Numbered from the stretch's first letter, positions 10,773 through 19,091 are shown. The stretch: 64,000 nt of DNA from Orientallactaga sibirica (GCA_036365145.1 JAEOAD010000015.1:6193501-6257500); one strand, 5' to 3'. Program-made: numbers and translations. The notes: generated from the sequence alone by a model not told the origin.

Positions 10773-13700
10773 ACATATATGTGTTTGGAGGCCAAAGGCT
10801 ATTTTTGGGGGGGGGCGGTTTTGAGGTAGGGTCTCCCACTAGCCCAGGCTGACCTAGAATTCACTCTGTAATCTCAGGGTAGCCTTAAACTAATGGTGAT
10901 CCTCCTACCTCTGCTTCCTGAATGCTGGGATTAAAGGCATGCGCCACCACACCCAGCCTAGCTCATTTTAATTGTTACCTTTTGGGCCGGAGAGATGGCT
11001 TAGCAGTTAAAGCACTTGCCTGCAAGGCCAAAGAACCTAGGTTCGATTTCCCAGGACCCATGTAGGCCAAATGCACAAGTGACACATGCGTCTGGAGTTC
11101 ATTTGCAGTGGCTGGAGGCCCTGGCGCACCCATTCTCTATCTGCATCTATCTCTGCTTCTTTCTCTCCCTCTCAACTTAATAAATAAAAATATTTTAAAA
11201 TATTTTAAAAATTTTTAATTGTTACCTTTTATTATTTTACAATATATTTGACTAAAGCCTTGGTGTATATTATTTTACAATCTATTTGAAAAGGTGCCAT
11301 TAGAATTGCCTTGACTGCTTTACAAGACCTGGAATAAAAGAACACTTGGGCTGGGCGTGGTGGCACGCGCCTTTAATCCCAACACTCAGGAGGCACAGGT
11401 AGGAGGATCGCTGGGAGTTCAAGGCCACCCGGAGACTACATAGTGAATTCCAGGTCAGCCTGAGCTAATGTGAGACCCCACCTCAGAAAAACAAAAATAA
11501 ATAACTAAATAAATCACTTAGGACACACAACATCAAGCTGAAATATCTAATGGTACTGAACCATTAATTCCAAAGAGTTGGTTTTTAAAATAAGCAGATG
11601 TGTGATAATGCAAAATAGAACTAAAACTTGCTAAAACACAAAGTAAACTTTGCTTTAATGTCTAAAGAAAGAAGGTGATTTTGTTTTTGTTTTTCAGCAC
11701 ACCTGGTTTTGGCAGCAAGTAGTATTGTGCATTTAAAGCAGTGTGTGTCTTGAAAACTTGTATCTTCTATTGGTGCATTATCACTTGAGCCAGAGACCAG
11801 AAAAAATGAAACATGAAAACATAATTGTTCTCAATACCCTCAATATTTTTCCCTCCAAAAAGTCAGAATGTTAATGCACAGAGCTCAAAACTCATTGGTG
11901 ATGGTATTTTACAATTATTTTTCTCCAGTAACACTGGATGCTTTAACATTTCTCTAAAGGAGAAGCAATGAAAATGCAAGGAGCCAGGCGTAGTGGTGCA
12001 CCCCTTTAATCCCAGCACTTGGAAGACAGAGGTCAGAGGATTGCTGTGAGTTCAAGGCCATCTTGAGATTACATAGTGAATTTCAGATCAGCCTGAGCTA
12101 AAGTGAGACCCTACCTTGAAGAAAAAAAAAATGAAAAGAAAGAAAATGCAATATTTGGGGTCTAAAAATAAAATTGAATATGACTACAGAATTTTTTCTC
12201 TTTTTTTTTTTTTTTTTTCTTTTTGGTTTATTGAGGTAGGGTCTTGTTCTAGTCCAGGTTGACCTGAAATTCACTGTGTAGTCTCAAGATAGCCTTGAAC
12301 TCATGGTGATCCTCCTACCTCTGCTTACCCAGTGCTGGGATGGAAAGGGTGTATTACCACGCCCAGCCATGCAACATTTTTTAAATAATCTCACAAAATA
12401 TAGTAAAAAGAAACCCCAACTGGCTAGGCTTCAGTCAGGCTATTCATGTTAGGTTAGACTCTACCAAAATGGCACTACAGCAATATAGGCATTGAATTTA
12501 TGTTTCCTTTCTTCAAGTTTGTCAGTTCTTTACTACAATTACTCTCTTCTAGCAGGATACAGTGTGTAATCACACAGTAAGGCTGAGAGACCATTTACAT
12601 TGCTCATAGTATAATGGTGGATCTAACCCTCAAGAGCAGATCAAGGTCTGGAGGGATGGCTTAGCAGTTAAGGCATTTGCCTGCAAAGCCAAAGGACCCA
12701 GGTTCAGTTCCCCAGGACCCATGTTAGCCAGATGCACAAAGGAGCATACATGTCTGGAGTTTGTTTTCAGTGGCTGGAGGCCCTGGCACACCCATTCTCT
12801 CTCTCCCTCTTTCTCTGTCAAATAAATAAATAAATAAAAATAAGATTTTTTTTTTTTTTTTTTTGCAAGGTAAGGGTCTCACTCTGGTCCAGGCTGACCT
12901 GGAATTAACTATGTAGTCTCAGGGTGGCCTCGAACTCTCGGCGATTCTCCTACCTCTGCCTCCCGAGTGCTGGGATTAAAGGCATGCGCCACCACGCCCA
13001 GCTTAAAAATAAGATATTTTTTAAAAAGAGCAGATCAAAATCAAAGTGAACAGTAGTAAACTAGAGCCACATTTGGTCACATTGTCCTGTTCTTTGATGC
13101 AGTCTCGTCCTCAGGCAGGTAATCAGGCAGCTCTGTGCTCTCTTGGAATGGGACTAGCATCTCTTCCCCACTTTCACAACTTGCTGAGCTTTCCTAACCT
13201 TGGTTGATGCTACTGCTGGTGCCAGAGCCTCTGCTTTCAAATCTGAACAGCCATTTGAAAAGTAAAGCTAATAAGACCTTTTTTTTTTTTTTGGTTTTTC
13301 GAGGTAGGGGCTCACTCTGGTCCAGGCGGATCTGGAATTTACTATGTAGTCTCAGAGTGGCCTCAAACTCATGGTGATCCTCCTACCTCTGCCTCCCGAG
13401 TGCTGGGATTAAAGGCATGCGCCACCACGCCCGGCAACACCTTTAATTTTTAACGAACCCTCCTCACATAAATTTCTTTGAAATGTATCATCAAGACTTT
13501 CTTTGTGCAAAACCACTGTTTTGGCACACTTGTTTGTAGTTCCAAGAAAAAAAAAAAAAAGAGCTTTCAGCCGGGCGTGGTGGCGCACGCCTTTAATCCC
13601 AGCACTCGGGAGGCAGTGGTAGGAGGATCACTGAGAGTTCGAGGCCACCCTGAGACTACATAGTGAATTCCAGGTCAGCCTGGACCAGAGTGAAACCCTA

Positions 13701-15642
13701 CCTCGAAAAACCAAAAAAAAAAAAAAAAAAAAAAAAAGAGCTTTCCTTCAACATGAACTAATTTCATTAAAAGTATCTCCATGTGCCATGTTGGAGGATT
13801 GAATATCATAGATCATAGATTTCATAGGCCAGAAGTTTTGTTTCTCCTGGAGTTGTTGACCCTTTCCCCCTCCTCTGGAAAGGGGTACAAACTATATAGC
13901 TTGGAACAGCTTTAAAGCACTTTGGCCACTGCAGGGCACAGAAACTATGCTGGAGTTCGTTTGCAGCAGCTGGAGTTTCTGGCGCAATCATTCTATCTCT
14001 CTATTTCTCTTCTCTCTCTCTCTGCTTGCAAAATAAATAAAAGTAGGGGCTGGAGGGATGGCTTAGCAGTTAAGACGCTTGCCTGCAAAGCCAAAGGACC
14101 CAGGTTCGATTCCCCAGGACCCACATTAGCCAAATGCACAAGGGGGCACATGCATCTGGAATTTGTTTGCAGTGACTGGAGGCCCTGGCGTGCCCATTGT
14201 CTCTCTCTCTCTCTCTCCCTCTTCTCTGTCAAATAAATAAATAAATATATTTTATTTTTTATCAGAGACAGACAGAATTGGTGTGCCAGGGCCTCCAGCC
14301 ACTAAAATCAAACTCCAGAACCATGTGCCACCTTATGGGCATATGTGACCTTGCTCACTTGCATCACTTTCTGCTTCTGGCTTATGTGCAGACTGAGAGG
14401 AGTCGAACATGAGTCCTTAGGCTAAGCCATCTCTCTAGCCCAATAAAAGTATTTTTATTTACTGGAGAGAGAGAAAGAATGGGTGCGCCAGGGCCTCCAG
14501 CCACCGCAGACTCCTGATGAATGTGGCACTTTGCACATCTGGCTTACGTGTGTCCTGGGGAATTGAAGTTGGGTCCTTTGGCTTTGCAGGCAAGCACCTT
14601 AACTGCTAAGCTATCTCTCCACCCCTTGATTTTTTTTTTAACAAGCTGTTCAAAAAAAAATATTTTAAAGTGAAATTTTTCTTGACAAAGAGAAATGGAT
14701 AACTAAAATAGGATTTACTAGTTTACTTAATCATATACTGTCAAGTAATGTCAGAATTATTTAGATTGTACCCTAATGGAGTTTACAGATATCCAATTCT
14801 TAGTCTTCACAGTTGTATGGGTATTCCTATCTGCATTAGGTCAATCACAGTGTAACTGAAGAGCTTTTGTTTTGTTTTTGGTTTTTCAAGGTACGATACA
14901 CCTAGATGGACTTGGGAGGCCCTGAAAGCTGGGAAGGCAACAGCTTAGACTCCAGGGGACATGAAGTGGTGATGCTCATGCACACTTTTTTTGTTTGTTT
15001 GTTTTTGGATTTGGTTTTGATTTTTCAAGGTAGGGTCTCACTCTAGCTGACCTGGAACTTACTATGTAGTCTCAGAGTGGCCTTGAACTCCTGGTTATTC
15101 TCCTACCTCTGCCTCCCAAGTGCTGGGACTAAAGGCGTGCACCACCACATCCAGCTTGAAGAGCTATTTAATAATAATAACCACAGCTTGAATAAACTGA
15201 ATCCACCCATGTGTCAGGTGTTATGCCAAGGACTGTATTTCACTCTGTAATCAGCTTTGAATCTGGGTCATAACTTGCCCATAGTAAAAGGAGGCAGCAG
15301 GCTCTGATGTTCCCCTGAGGCCTCTCCCACCTATTTCCTTTGCCAACCATGTGTCATCACTGTGTGAGAACTACTCATCCTCCAGAGCAGCTCAACTATG
15401 TCTGCTGTGCTGTTTATCACTATGAAATATAATAGAAGTTGCTTATTTATATTTTACCTACTAGGCAAAGAATTCCATGAGTGTAAGACTGTGTTATAAC
15501 TATCCATCATCCTTGTAACTGCAGTACCTATACCTAGTTCATACCCAGCACACAGCACTCTAGTGACGGAGTGAATGGAATCATAATTATAACTATACTG
15601 TGCTTTCTTTCAGGAGAATATCTAAGAAAAAAAGGAAATTAA
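3355..15642 (+). CDS. PFN4: PFN4, profilin 4, complete four-exon coding region
   Basis: Coding exons at 3355-3471, 6457-6594, 10556-10661 and 15614-15642 join to exactly 129 codons, the usual profilin-4 length, with TAA at 15640-15642. The protein starts [14 protein letters not shown] and ends EYLRKKGN. Profilin-4 is a divergent, mainly testis-expressed profilin that binds phosphoinositides rather than monomeric actin and acts in sperm head and manchette shaping. The exons carry, in order, the N-terminal helix (residues 1-39), the central sheet with a RREGLYF segment (40-85), the [18 protein letters not shown] strands (86-120) and the C-terminal helix. All introns are GT-AG; introns 1 and 2 are phase 0 and intron 3 is phase 1. 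No stop or frameshift is seen, so the gene looks functional. Upstream is the CpG-island promoter shared with FAM228B. The introns are largely made of SINEs. Confidence 0.95.
3512..3664 (-). repeat. DIP SINE, head missing
   Basis: Tail and body blocks are present ('gagaaagaggcagagacagg', 'gcaaagaactccagatggcg', 'gggaatcgaacatgggtccc'), but the tRNA head that should follow is absent. A C/T-rich unassigned stretch (3680-3830) comes next. Confidence 0.8.
3832..4068 (-). repeat. DIP SINE, variant subfamily
   Basis: Complete. It has the longer variant body ('agtctctcagctgctgtgaa', 'gggcaagtgcagcgttgcgc', 'ttgcatctggctaaacgtgg') that separates this subfamily from the common DIP. Confidence 0.88.
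4078..4227 (-). repeat. B1 SINE
   Basis: Full-length antisense B1 starting with its T run, abutting the head of the preceding DIP. Confidence 0.9.
4281..4500 (+). repeat. DIP SINE, variant subfamily
   Basis: The head has lost about 20 bases around the A box ('gagagatgctcctgcctgca'); variant body and A tail follow. Confidence 0.85.
4510..4772 (+). repeat. B4/RSINE1-like SINE
   Basis: Blocks 'aagcatctggaatcccagcc', 'aagcaaggactgacacaggt', 'tctgacctccacacacatac' and 'tgtgacatgtgaatgctcac' are those of the rodent B4/RSINE1 family. Diverged. Confidence 0.65.
4778..5142 (+). repeat. B1 SINE split by a DIP insertion
   Basis: B1 runs 4778-4799, is interrupted by an antisense DIP (4800-5012), and resumes 5013-5142. 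The junction repeats a 'ggcacttgcc'-like target duplication. Confidence 0.85.
4800..5012 (-). repeat. DIP SINE inside a B1
   Basis: Complete antisense DIP from its 'tttattttatttatttact' tail to the head 'taagccatctctctagcc'; younger than the B1 it splits. Confidence 0.88.
5150..5346 (-). repeat. DIP SINE
   Basis: Complete antisense copy inserted at the A-rich tail of the B1 that ends at 5142. Confidence 0.88.
5390..5580 (+). repeat. DIP SINE
   Basis: Diverged sense copy, ending in 'cttgcaaataa', which is repeated after the next B1 as its target-site duplication. Confidence 0.82.
5581..5728 (-). repeat. B1 SINE
   Basis: Antisense B1 inserted into the tail of the preceding DIP; duplicates about 11 bases ('cttgcaaataa' and 'ttcgcaaataa'). 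Confidence 0.88.
5743..5943 (-). repeat. DIP SINE
   Basis: Complete antisense copy, head ending 'agccatttctccaaccc'. Confidence 0.88.
5966..6173 (+). repeat. DIP SINE
   Basis: Sense copy with a mutated head ('gcctggaaaagtgggtcagc') and a short tail 'cacaaataaaaaagtac'. Confidence 0.83.
6228..6386 (+). repeat. B1 SINE near PFN4 exon 2
   Basis: Full-length B1 with direct repeats of 'aacaggtag' at both ends. It ends 70 bases before the exon. Confidence 0.9.
6457..6594 (+). CDS. PFN4: PFN4 coding exon 2
   Basis: 46 codons from a 'tttttaacctttgcag' acceptor to an 'aat|gtaagt' donor. Peptide includes [16 protein letters not shown] and [15 protein letters not shown]. Confidence 0.95.
6714..6935 (+). 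mobile_element. 5'-truncated L1 3' end
   Basis: The last 220 bases of the L1 3' UTR, including a G-rich block and 'agttgtcaataaaaaaatt', with a 19-bp target-site duplication 'aagacagaaggcatgtcta' at 6695-6713 and 6936-6954. Same 3' end as the big L1 copies at 43-64 kb. Confidence 0.92.
6970..7062 (+). repeat. ID-like SINE
   Basis: tRNA-Ala-derived ID core ('agcttagtagtagagtactt', 'ccttgggtttgatccctggc') plus an A run, flanked by 'ctaaaagcactctcag' and 'ctaaaagtactctcag' (target duplication with one mismatch). Confidence 0.82.
7197..7316 (+). repeat. B1 SINE, internally shortened
   Basis: B1 lacking part of its middle ('agaagtaggaggccagcctg' joins two separated blocks); A tail to 7316. Confidence 0.82.
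7362..7547 (-). repeat. DIP SINE
   Basis: Diverged antisense copy with a partly deleted head. Confidence 0.82.
7552..7692 (-). repeat. DIP SINE, truncated
   Basis: Antisense copy that stops in 'ttggctttggaggcatctgg'; the tRNA head is missing. Confidence 0.78.
7713..7912 (+). repeat. DIP SINE
   Basis: Full sense copy close to the family consensus, tail 'ctctcaaataaataaatatt'. Confidence 0.9.
7920..8328 (-). repeat. DIP SINE split by a second DIP
   Basis: The antisense element begins at 7920-7953 and resumes 8167-8328 after the sense DIP nested within it. Confidence 0.82.
7954..8166 (+). repeat. DIP SINE nested in a DIP
   Basis: Complete sense copy inserted in the tail region of the antisense DIP; near consensus. 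Confidence 0.88.
8523..8678 (-). repeat. B1 SINE
   Basis: Antisense B1 with T-rich start. The gap 8345-8520 before it holds nothing I can assign. Confidence 0.88.
8710..8850 (+). repeat. B1 SINE with expanded tail
   Basis: Sense B1 whose A tail has turned into the purine microsatellite that follows. Confidence 0.88.
8848..8973 (+). repeat. Purine microsatellite (GAAA)n(GA)n(GGAA)n
   Basis: About 125 bases of uninterrupted purines: GAAA units, then GA, then about 20 GGAA units. It produces artificial lysine/arginine-rich and Pro-Ser-Phe-Leu frames that are not genes. Confidence 0.95.
9105..9246 (-). repeat. B1 SINE
   Basis: Antisense B1 behind a G/T-rich stretch (9040-9105). Confidence 0.88.
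9258..9362 (+). repeat. MIR relic
   Basis: The 'gagaactgaggctagtcatg', 'gtgctgggattcccgcccag' order follows the MIR core and 3' part. Diverged, recognised by eye. Confidence 0.6.
9411..9609 (-). repeat. B1 SINE with (TTTG)n tail
   Basis: A (GTTT)n run of about 14 units (9413-9468) is the expanded tail of an antisense B1 (9469-9609). Confidence 0.9.
9617..9748 (-). repeat. B1 SINE, internally shortened
   Basis: Antisense B1 lacking the 'cactatgtag' block and part of the 5' end. Confidence 0.85.
9822..10032 (+). repeat. DIP SINE
   Basis: Sense copy whose tail became GGAA-rich. Confidence 0.85.
10039..10196 (+). repeat. B1 SINE
   Basis: Sense B1 right behind the DIP tail; ends 'caaaaagcaaaacaaacaaa'. 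Confidence 0.88.
10339..10535 (-). repeat. B1 SINE next to the PFN4 exon 3 acceptor
   Basis: Antisense B1 with an expanded (GTTTT)n tail (10345-10392). Perfect 14-bp target duplication 'ctgttttattcttt' at 10325-10338 and 10536-10549; the right copy forms the polypyrimidine tract of the exon 3 acceptor (AG at 10554-10555). Confidence 0.93.
10556..10661 (+). CDS. PFN4: PFN4 coding exon 3
   Basis: 106 bases, 35 codons plus one base. Peptide begins [15 protein letters not shown] and ends CVEATEKL; the donor is 'g|gtgagt'. The split Gly codon is completed by exon 4. Confidence 0.95.
10725..10770 (+). repeat. (GT)n microsatellite
   Basis: About 23 uninterrupted GT units just downstream of PFN4 exon 3. 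Confidence 0.95.
10806..10961 (-). repeat. B1 SINE
   Basis: Antisense B1 whose tail is an unusual G run ('tttttgggggggggcgg'). Confidence 0.88.
10985..11207 (+). repeat. DIP SINE
   Basis: Full sense copy with the target duplication 'taattgttacctttt' at 10969-10983 and 11215-11229. Confidence 0.92.
11350..11508 (+). repeat. B1 SINE
   Basis: Full-length B1. The 11510-11980 stretch after it is A/T-rich single-copy-looking intron with no assignable feature. Confidence 0.9.
11984..12135 (+). repeat. B1 SINE
   Basis: Diverged sense B1 flanked by 'gaaaatgcaa' repeats (target duplication). Confidence 0.88.
12198..12368 (-). repeat. B1 SINE
   Basis: Antisense B1 with a T-rich tail interrupted by C. 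Confidence 0.88.
12647..12842 (+). repeat. DIP SINE
   Basis: Near-consensus sense copy; its tail 'aaaaataagat' is duplicated by the B1 that follows. Confidence 0.9.
12847..13002 (-). repeat. B1 SINE, young type
   Basis: Antisense B1 with 'ttgcaaggta' start and 'ggtccaggctgacc', the youngest-looking subtype here; inserted in the DIP tail. Confidence 0.92.
13279..13434 (-). repeat. B1 SINE
   Basis: Full antisense copy of the 'ggtccagg' subtype. Confidence 0.92.
13570..13736 (+). repeat. B1 SINE, young type
   Basis: Almost consensus, long A tail, target duplication 'aaaaaaagagctttc' at both ends. Confidence 0.93.
13948..14043 (+). repeat. DIP SINE, 3' half only
   Basis: Starts in 'ctggagttcgtttgcagcag'; the head is lost. 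Confidence 0.78.
14046..14250 (+). repeat. DIP SINE
   Basis: Full sense copy near consensus, inserted in the tail of the previous fragment. Confidence 0.92.
14251..14440 (-). repeat. DIP SINE
   Basis: Antisense, with variant-type 'cttgctcacttgcatcactt' body; abuts the sense copy tail-to-tail. Confidence 0.82.
14449..14625 (-). repeat. DIP SINE
   Basis: Complete antisense copy. The following 14640-14870 is A/T-rich intron with no assignable feature. Confidence 0.87.
14871..15156 (-). repeat. B1 SINE with an extra 3' segment
   Basis: On the minus strand: B1 body (15156-15028), first A/T tail (15027-14986), an 86-base non-B1 segment (14984-14898), then a second B1-like end 'taccttgaaaaaccaaaa' and tail. 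A 'gaagagct' duplication near 14858 and 15157 suggests one insertion event. The extra segment recurs at 18839-18924. Confidence 0.65.
14898..14984 (-). repeat. 86-bp segment shared with 18839-18924
   Basis: Shares blocks such as 'cagcttagact' and 'catgaagtggtg' with the other copy at roughly 85-90% by eye. In both places it lies directly next to the tail of an antisense B1. Confidence 0.75.
15162..15312 (+). repeat. MIR relic
   Basis: 'aataataataaccacagctt', 'tgtgtcaggtgttatgccaa' and 'cataacttgcccatagtaaa' follow the MIR order. Old and diverged. Confidence 0.55.
15455..15590 (+). repeat. L2-like relic
   Basis: 'attccatgagtgtaagactg' and 'agttcatacccagcacacag' resemble the L2 3' end. By-eye recognition only. 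Confidence 0.4.
15614..15642 (+). CDS. PFN4: PFN4 coding exon 4 and stop
   Basis: Acceptor 'ctttctttcag', then GlyGluTyrLeuArgLysLysGlyAsn and TAA. No AATAAA is seen in the 160 bases after the stop; an L1 fragment (15803-16968) lies within the likely 3' UTR or its flank. Confidence 0.93.
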
Positions 15643-15802
15643 GTCATCAAAAGACTGTTGAAGATAACTCTTATTTTTAAAGGGAATTATACATCCTTAA
15701 GAAAAATAATATCATACTTTGTGGTTGAAAAACACTGGAGTGAATTTTTTTTTTTTTTTACAAGACTGGGTTATGTGATTGAAAAACACTGTGAAGGTTT
15801 TT

Positions 15803-16968
15803 TTTTTTTTTTTTTAATTATTGTTTTTTATTGACTTTTATACTTACATACAAAAAAACCCACCTGATATTTCCCTTCCCTCCCCCCATTCCACTTTAGA
15901 ACTCAAGTCTCCATTGTATCCCCTCCCTCTCTCCATTAGTCTCTCTTTTAATTTGATGTCATCATCTTTTTCTTCTATTTTGAGGGTTTTGCGAAGGTAT
16001 TGCTAGGCACTGCAAGGTCATGGATATCGAGGCCAGTTTCTGTCTGGGCAGTTGCATTGTAAGAGGTCATACCCTTCCTTTGGCTCTTCCATTCTATCCG
16101 CCCCCTCTTCCGCAATGGTCCCTGAGCCTTGGAGGGTGTGACAAAGGTGTTTCAGTGCTGGGCACTCCTCCATCCCTTCTTCTCAGCACTATGTTGCCTT
16201 TTGGGTCATCCCAGTGGTCATCGCCATCTGAAAGGAGAAGCTTCTCTAACCAGAAGTGAGAGTAGCATTAATATGTGAATATGAACATTAAGTGTAGTGC
16301 TTTCAGGGCAGCTTTGTGGGAATAATACATACATTTAGTCAGATAAGAGCAGGCTTATACCCCTAAGGCTCATAACCTAACCTACCATAGACTTTTACTT
16401 AGGTTTTTCAGTACCAGGTATGTATTCCCTCCTGTAGAGAGGGCCTTCAGTCCAATTATGGAGCAGTTGGTTACCCCAAGAGTAGACATGCCACTATTGC
16501 ACCCATTCAGTCATTGGGCCTGTCTGGCCAACCTTGAATATTCAGCGTCCACTGTTTTCACTGTTGATGGCTTCTGTCTCCCATACTCTGCATGCAGTGC
16601 AGCTTTTTCCAGCTTTCAGTTGGCTGGTCTACAGGGAGAAGGTTTTCTGCTCCACACCAGCTTGCTTACTCAGTGACCATGCTTCTCAGGCATGAGATGT
16701 CTTCAGCAATAGGGTCTTACCATCTGTTTCTCTAGGGAAACCAAGGGCTTTGGCAAAAGCCTTTAATGTTTTGGAGGCTACCGGGACCTCCTTGGCCAAC
16801 AACTCACTGGAAGGTATCCCATCCCAGGTACTGAAAATTTTCTAGTAACAGTCTACAGCTTCTAGACGTGCCCTTATTCAAAAAAGTAATTTTACATATG
16901 TTTTATTCATAATATCTTGAGTTTAGATTGACCCTCCCCCTGCCCTTCTTGTATGCATTCTTTTCCCA
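15803..16968 (-). mobile_element. L1 3' end (3' UTR), antisense
   Basis: 5'-truncated L1, 1.17 kb of the long 3' UTR, tail toward lower coordinates. Target duplication 'tgtgaaggttttt' near 15789-15801 and 16971-16983. It parallels the 3' UTRs at 43.1-45.0, 52.6-53.95 and 62.9-64 kb. Confidence 0.92.
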
Positions 16969-16984
16969 TGGTGTGAAGGTTTTT

Positions 16985-17418
16985 TATAAGACTGGGTTAC
17001 AGGAGCAAATTTTCTTATTTCAGGAGAATTGCCTGATCCGCTTATTTATTCTTTTTAAGTGTGAGTTGTTAGTATGGAACTTGAGAACACTGATGGTTTC
17101 ACAGGGCAAGAAGTCTTTTGGGAGTCTCAATTCCATGAGGCTCTTGTGCTCTTACACATCTTACTATACATGCCAATACTACAGGTCCTAACCACTATTT
17201 ATCCAGGCTACTTCTCAGAGTAAAATTGAAGTAATGTCTTCTTTCATAGCAAAGGGAAAACTTATATGTTGTTTTCTATAGTAGAGTCCTGAGCCCAGTG
17301 TTCCTCTCCAGTAATGAATATCACACTGTATGTGTGTGACATCCATGTGGTCCACATCACCCATGTAAGACTTAGGGGAATGGAAACCAAAGAAATTTCT
17401 TCTTAAAAAAAATTTTTT
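16985..17418. other. No assignable feature
   Basis: A/T-rich, single-copy-looking DNA after the L1. I see no splice-framed coding exon and no family I recognise; an old LTR or DNA transposon relic is possible. Confidence 0.4.
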
Positions 17419-17572
17419 TAACCTGGTGTGGTGGTGCTTGCCTTTTAATATCAGCACTCAGGAAGCAGAGGTAGGAGGGTCACCATGCGTTCGAGGCCAC
17501 CCTGAGATTACAGAGTGAATTCTGGGTCAGCCTGGGCTCAAGTGAGACCCTGCCTTCAAAAACAAAACAAAA
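17419..17572 (+). repeat. B1 SINE
   Basis: Diverged sense B1 ('aacctggtgtggtggtgctt'). Confidence 0.87.
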
Positions 17573-17754
17573 TTTATTTATTTGAAAGCAGAGAGAGAAA
17601 GAGAGAAAGAAGGTACACCAGGGCCTCTAGCCACTGCAAACAAACTCCAGATGCATGTGCCACTTTATGTATCCAGCTTTATGTGGGTACTGAGGGAATC
17701 AAACCCAGGTTTTAGGCTTTAACTAACTTAACTGCTTAGCCATCTCTCCAACCC
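17573..17754 (-). repeat. DIP SINE
   Basis: Antisense, inserted at the B1 tail; first of three antisense DIPs in a row. Confidence 0.87.
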
Positions 17755-17789
17755 CAGACCAAATATTCTTATTTTTTAATTTTTAAAAT

Positions 17790-17961
17790 TGTATTTATTT
17801 ATTATGAGAGAGAGAAAGAGAATGGGTACACCAGTGCAAACAAGCTCTAGATACATGTGCCACTTTGTGCATCTGACTTTATGTGGGTACTGGGGAATTG
17901 AACCCAGGTTGTTAGGTTTTGCAGGCAAGTGCCTAAACCATTGAGCCATTTCTCTAGCCCA
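17790..17961 (-). repeat. DIP SINE
   Basis: Antisense, missing the 'gggcctctagccact' block. Confidence 0.87.
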
Positions 17962-17962
17962 A

Positions 17963-18140
17963 ACTTATTTATTTGAGAGACAGAGAGAATGGATGTGCCA
18001 GGGCCTCCACTCACTGCAAACGAACTCCAAATTCATGCACCACCTTGTGCATCTGGCTTTACGTGGGTACTGGGCAGTTGAACCAGGGTCCTTAGGCTTT
18101 GTAGGCAAGCACTGCAACCACTAAGCCATCTCTCAAAGCC
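17963..18140 (-). repeat. DIP SINE
   Basis: Antisense, tail inserted at the head of the previous copy. Confidence 0.87.
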
Positions 18141-18261
18141 CAAGTTCAGAGATTTCTAACTACCTTCCTTGCTGTATCTAGTCCACATATCTTAGTAAGG
18201 TCTGTTACTGAATGCAACCTTTCCAGGAAAGGGATCGTTTCTTTTTGGGGGTGGTGGAGCA

Positions 18262-18403
18262 GGTGTTCAAGGTAGGGTCTTGCTCTAGCCTGGGCTGACT
18301 TGGAATTCACCATGAAATCTCAAGCTGGCCTTGAACTCACAGCAATCCTCCTACCTCTGCCTCCCAAGTGGTGAGATTAAAGGCGTATGTCACCATACCC
18401 ACG
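18262..18403 (-). repeat. B1 SINE
   Basis: Diverged antisense B1. The 18404-18838 stretch after it is single-copy-looking, nothing assignable. Confidence 0.85.
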
Positions 18404-18838
18404 TTGAATCAGTTTTGATCACCTCCTAGTTGATGACAGAAGAATAAGAGACACCTATATTGAAACTAGAGCTCCATCATGGCCCTTCCTCTACAGCATG
18501 CACTTTCCCCTGACAGCAACTCCAGTTAGTATAGCCTTCATATATTATTCCTAGCAAGGTAATGTAATGGTTCAGACCTCTGGTGAAGGTAGGGCCTAGG
18601 GACTACGACTTCTGATTTGACAAGATTGGATTGGCATGGTCCTATATTGTAAGGGGACTGATCATTCAGTTGAATACACTGTTCTCCGGGTCCCTTCTAC
18701 AGTGTTCTTACATGGATGAAAGGGGGATAGAATGGGTCTCTACATTTTGTAAAACTACTTCTTACCTTTGTCACATCTGTCTCTTCCAAACAAAATGGGT
18801 GGAAAAAAAAAAAACGTAGTTATAGCAATTGTGATAGA

Positions 18839-18924
18839 ACACACCTACATGGCATTGGGAGGCCCTGGAACCTGGAGAAGCAACAGCTTAGACTTCAGGG
18901 CACATGAAGTGGTGGAGCTCATTC
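18839..18924 (-). repeat. 86-bp segment, possible source copy
   Basis: Directly follows (on the minus strand) the tail of the B1 at 18926-19090. Unlike the 14.9-kb copy there is no second B1-like end beyond it, so this could be the locus where read-through began. Confidence 0.65.
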
Positions 18925-18925
18925 A

Positions 18926-19090
18926 CTTTTTTTTTGGTTGGTTGGTTGGTTTTGGTTTTTCAAGGTAGGGTCTCGCTCTAGCCCATGCTGATTCACTGTG
19001 TAGTCTCAGGGTGGCCTCGAACTCATGGTGATCCTCCTACTTCTGCCTCCCAAGTGGTGGGATTAAAGGTGTGTGCCACCACACCCAGCT
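18926..19090 (-). repeat. B1 SINE
   Basis: Antisense B1 with a TTGG-rich tail (18926-18960). Confidence 0.9.
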
Positions 19091-19091
19091 A

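Larger units (their letters stand above)
12370..13262 (-). pseudogene. Possible processed-gene remnant, unidentified
   Basis: If the DIP and B1 at 12647-13002 are removed (target duplication 'agagcagatcaa'), the flanks form about 550 bases of single-copy-looking DNA. On the minus strand 13262-13100 gives a short codon-like stretch ([21 protein letters not shown]) with a stop before it, then A/T-rich sequence like a 3' UTR. I do not recognise a parent gene, and it may be plain intron DNA. Confidence 0.2.

Noticed and set aside
15821..16676. Pro/Ser/Leu-rich plus-strand frames
   Set aside because: Complement of the L1 3' UTR; the same frames appear wherever that UTR lies antisense.
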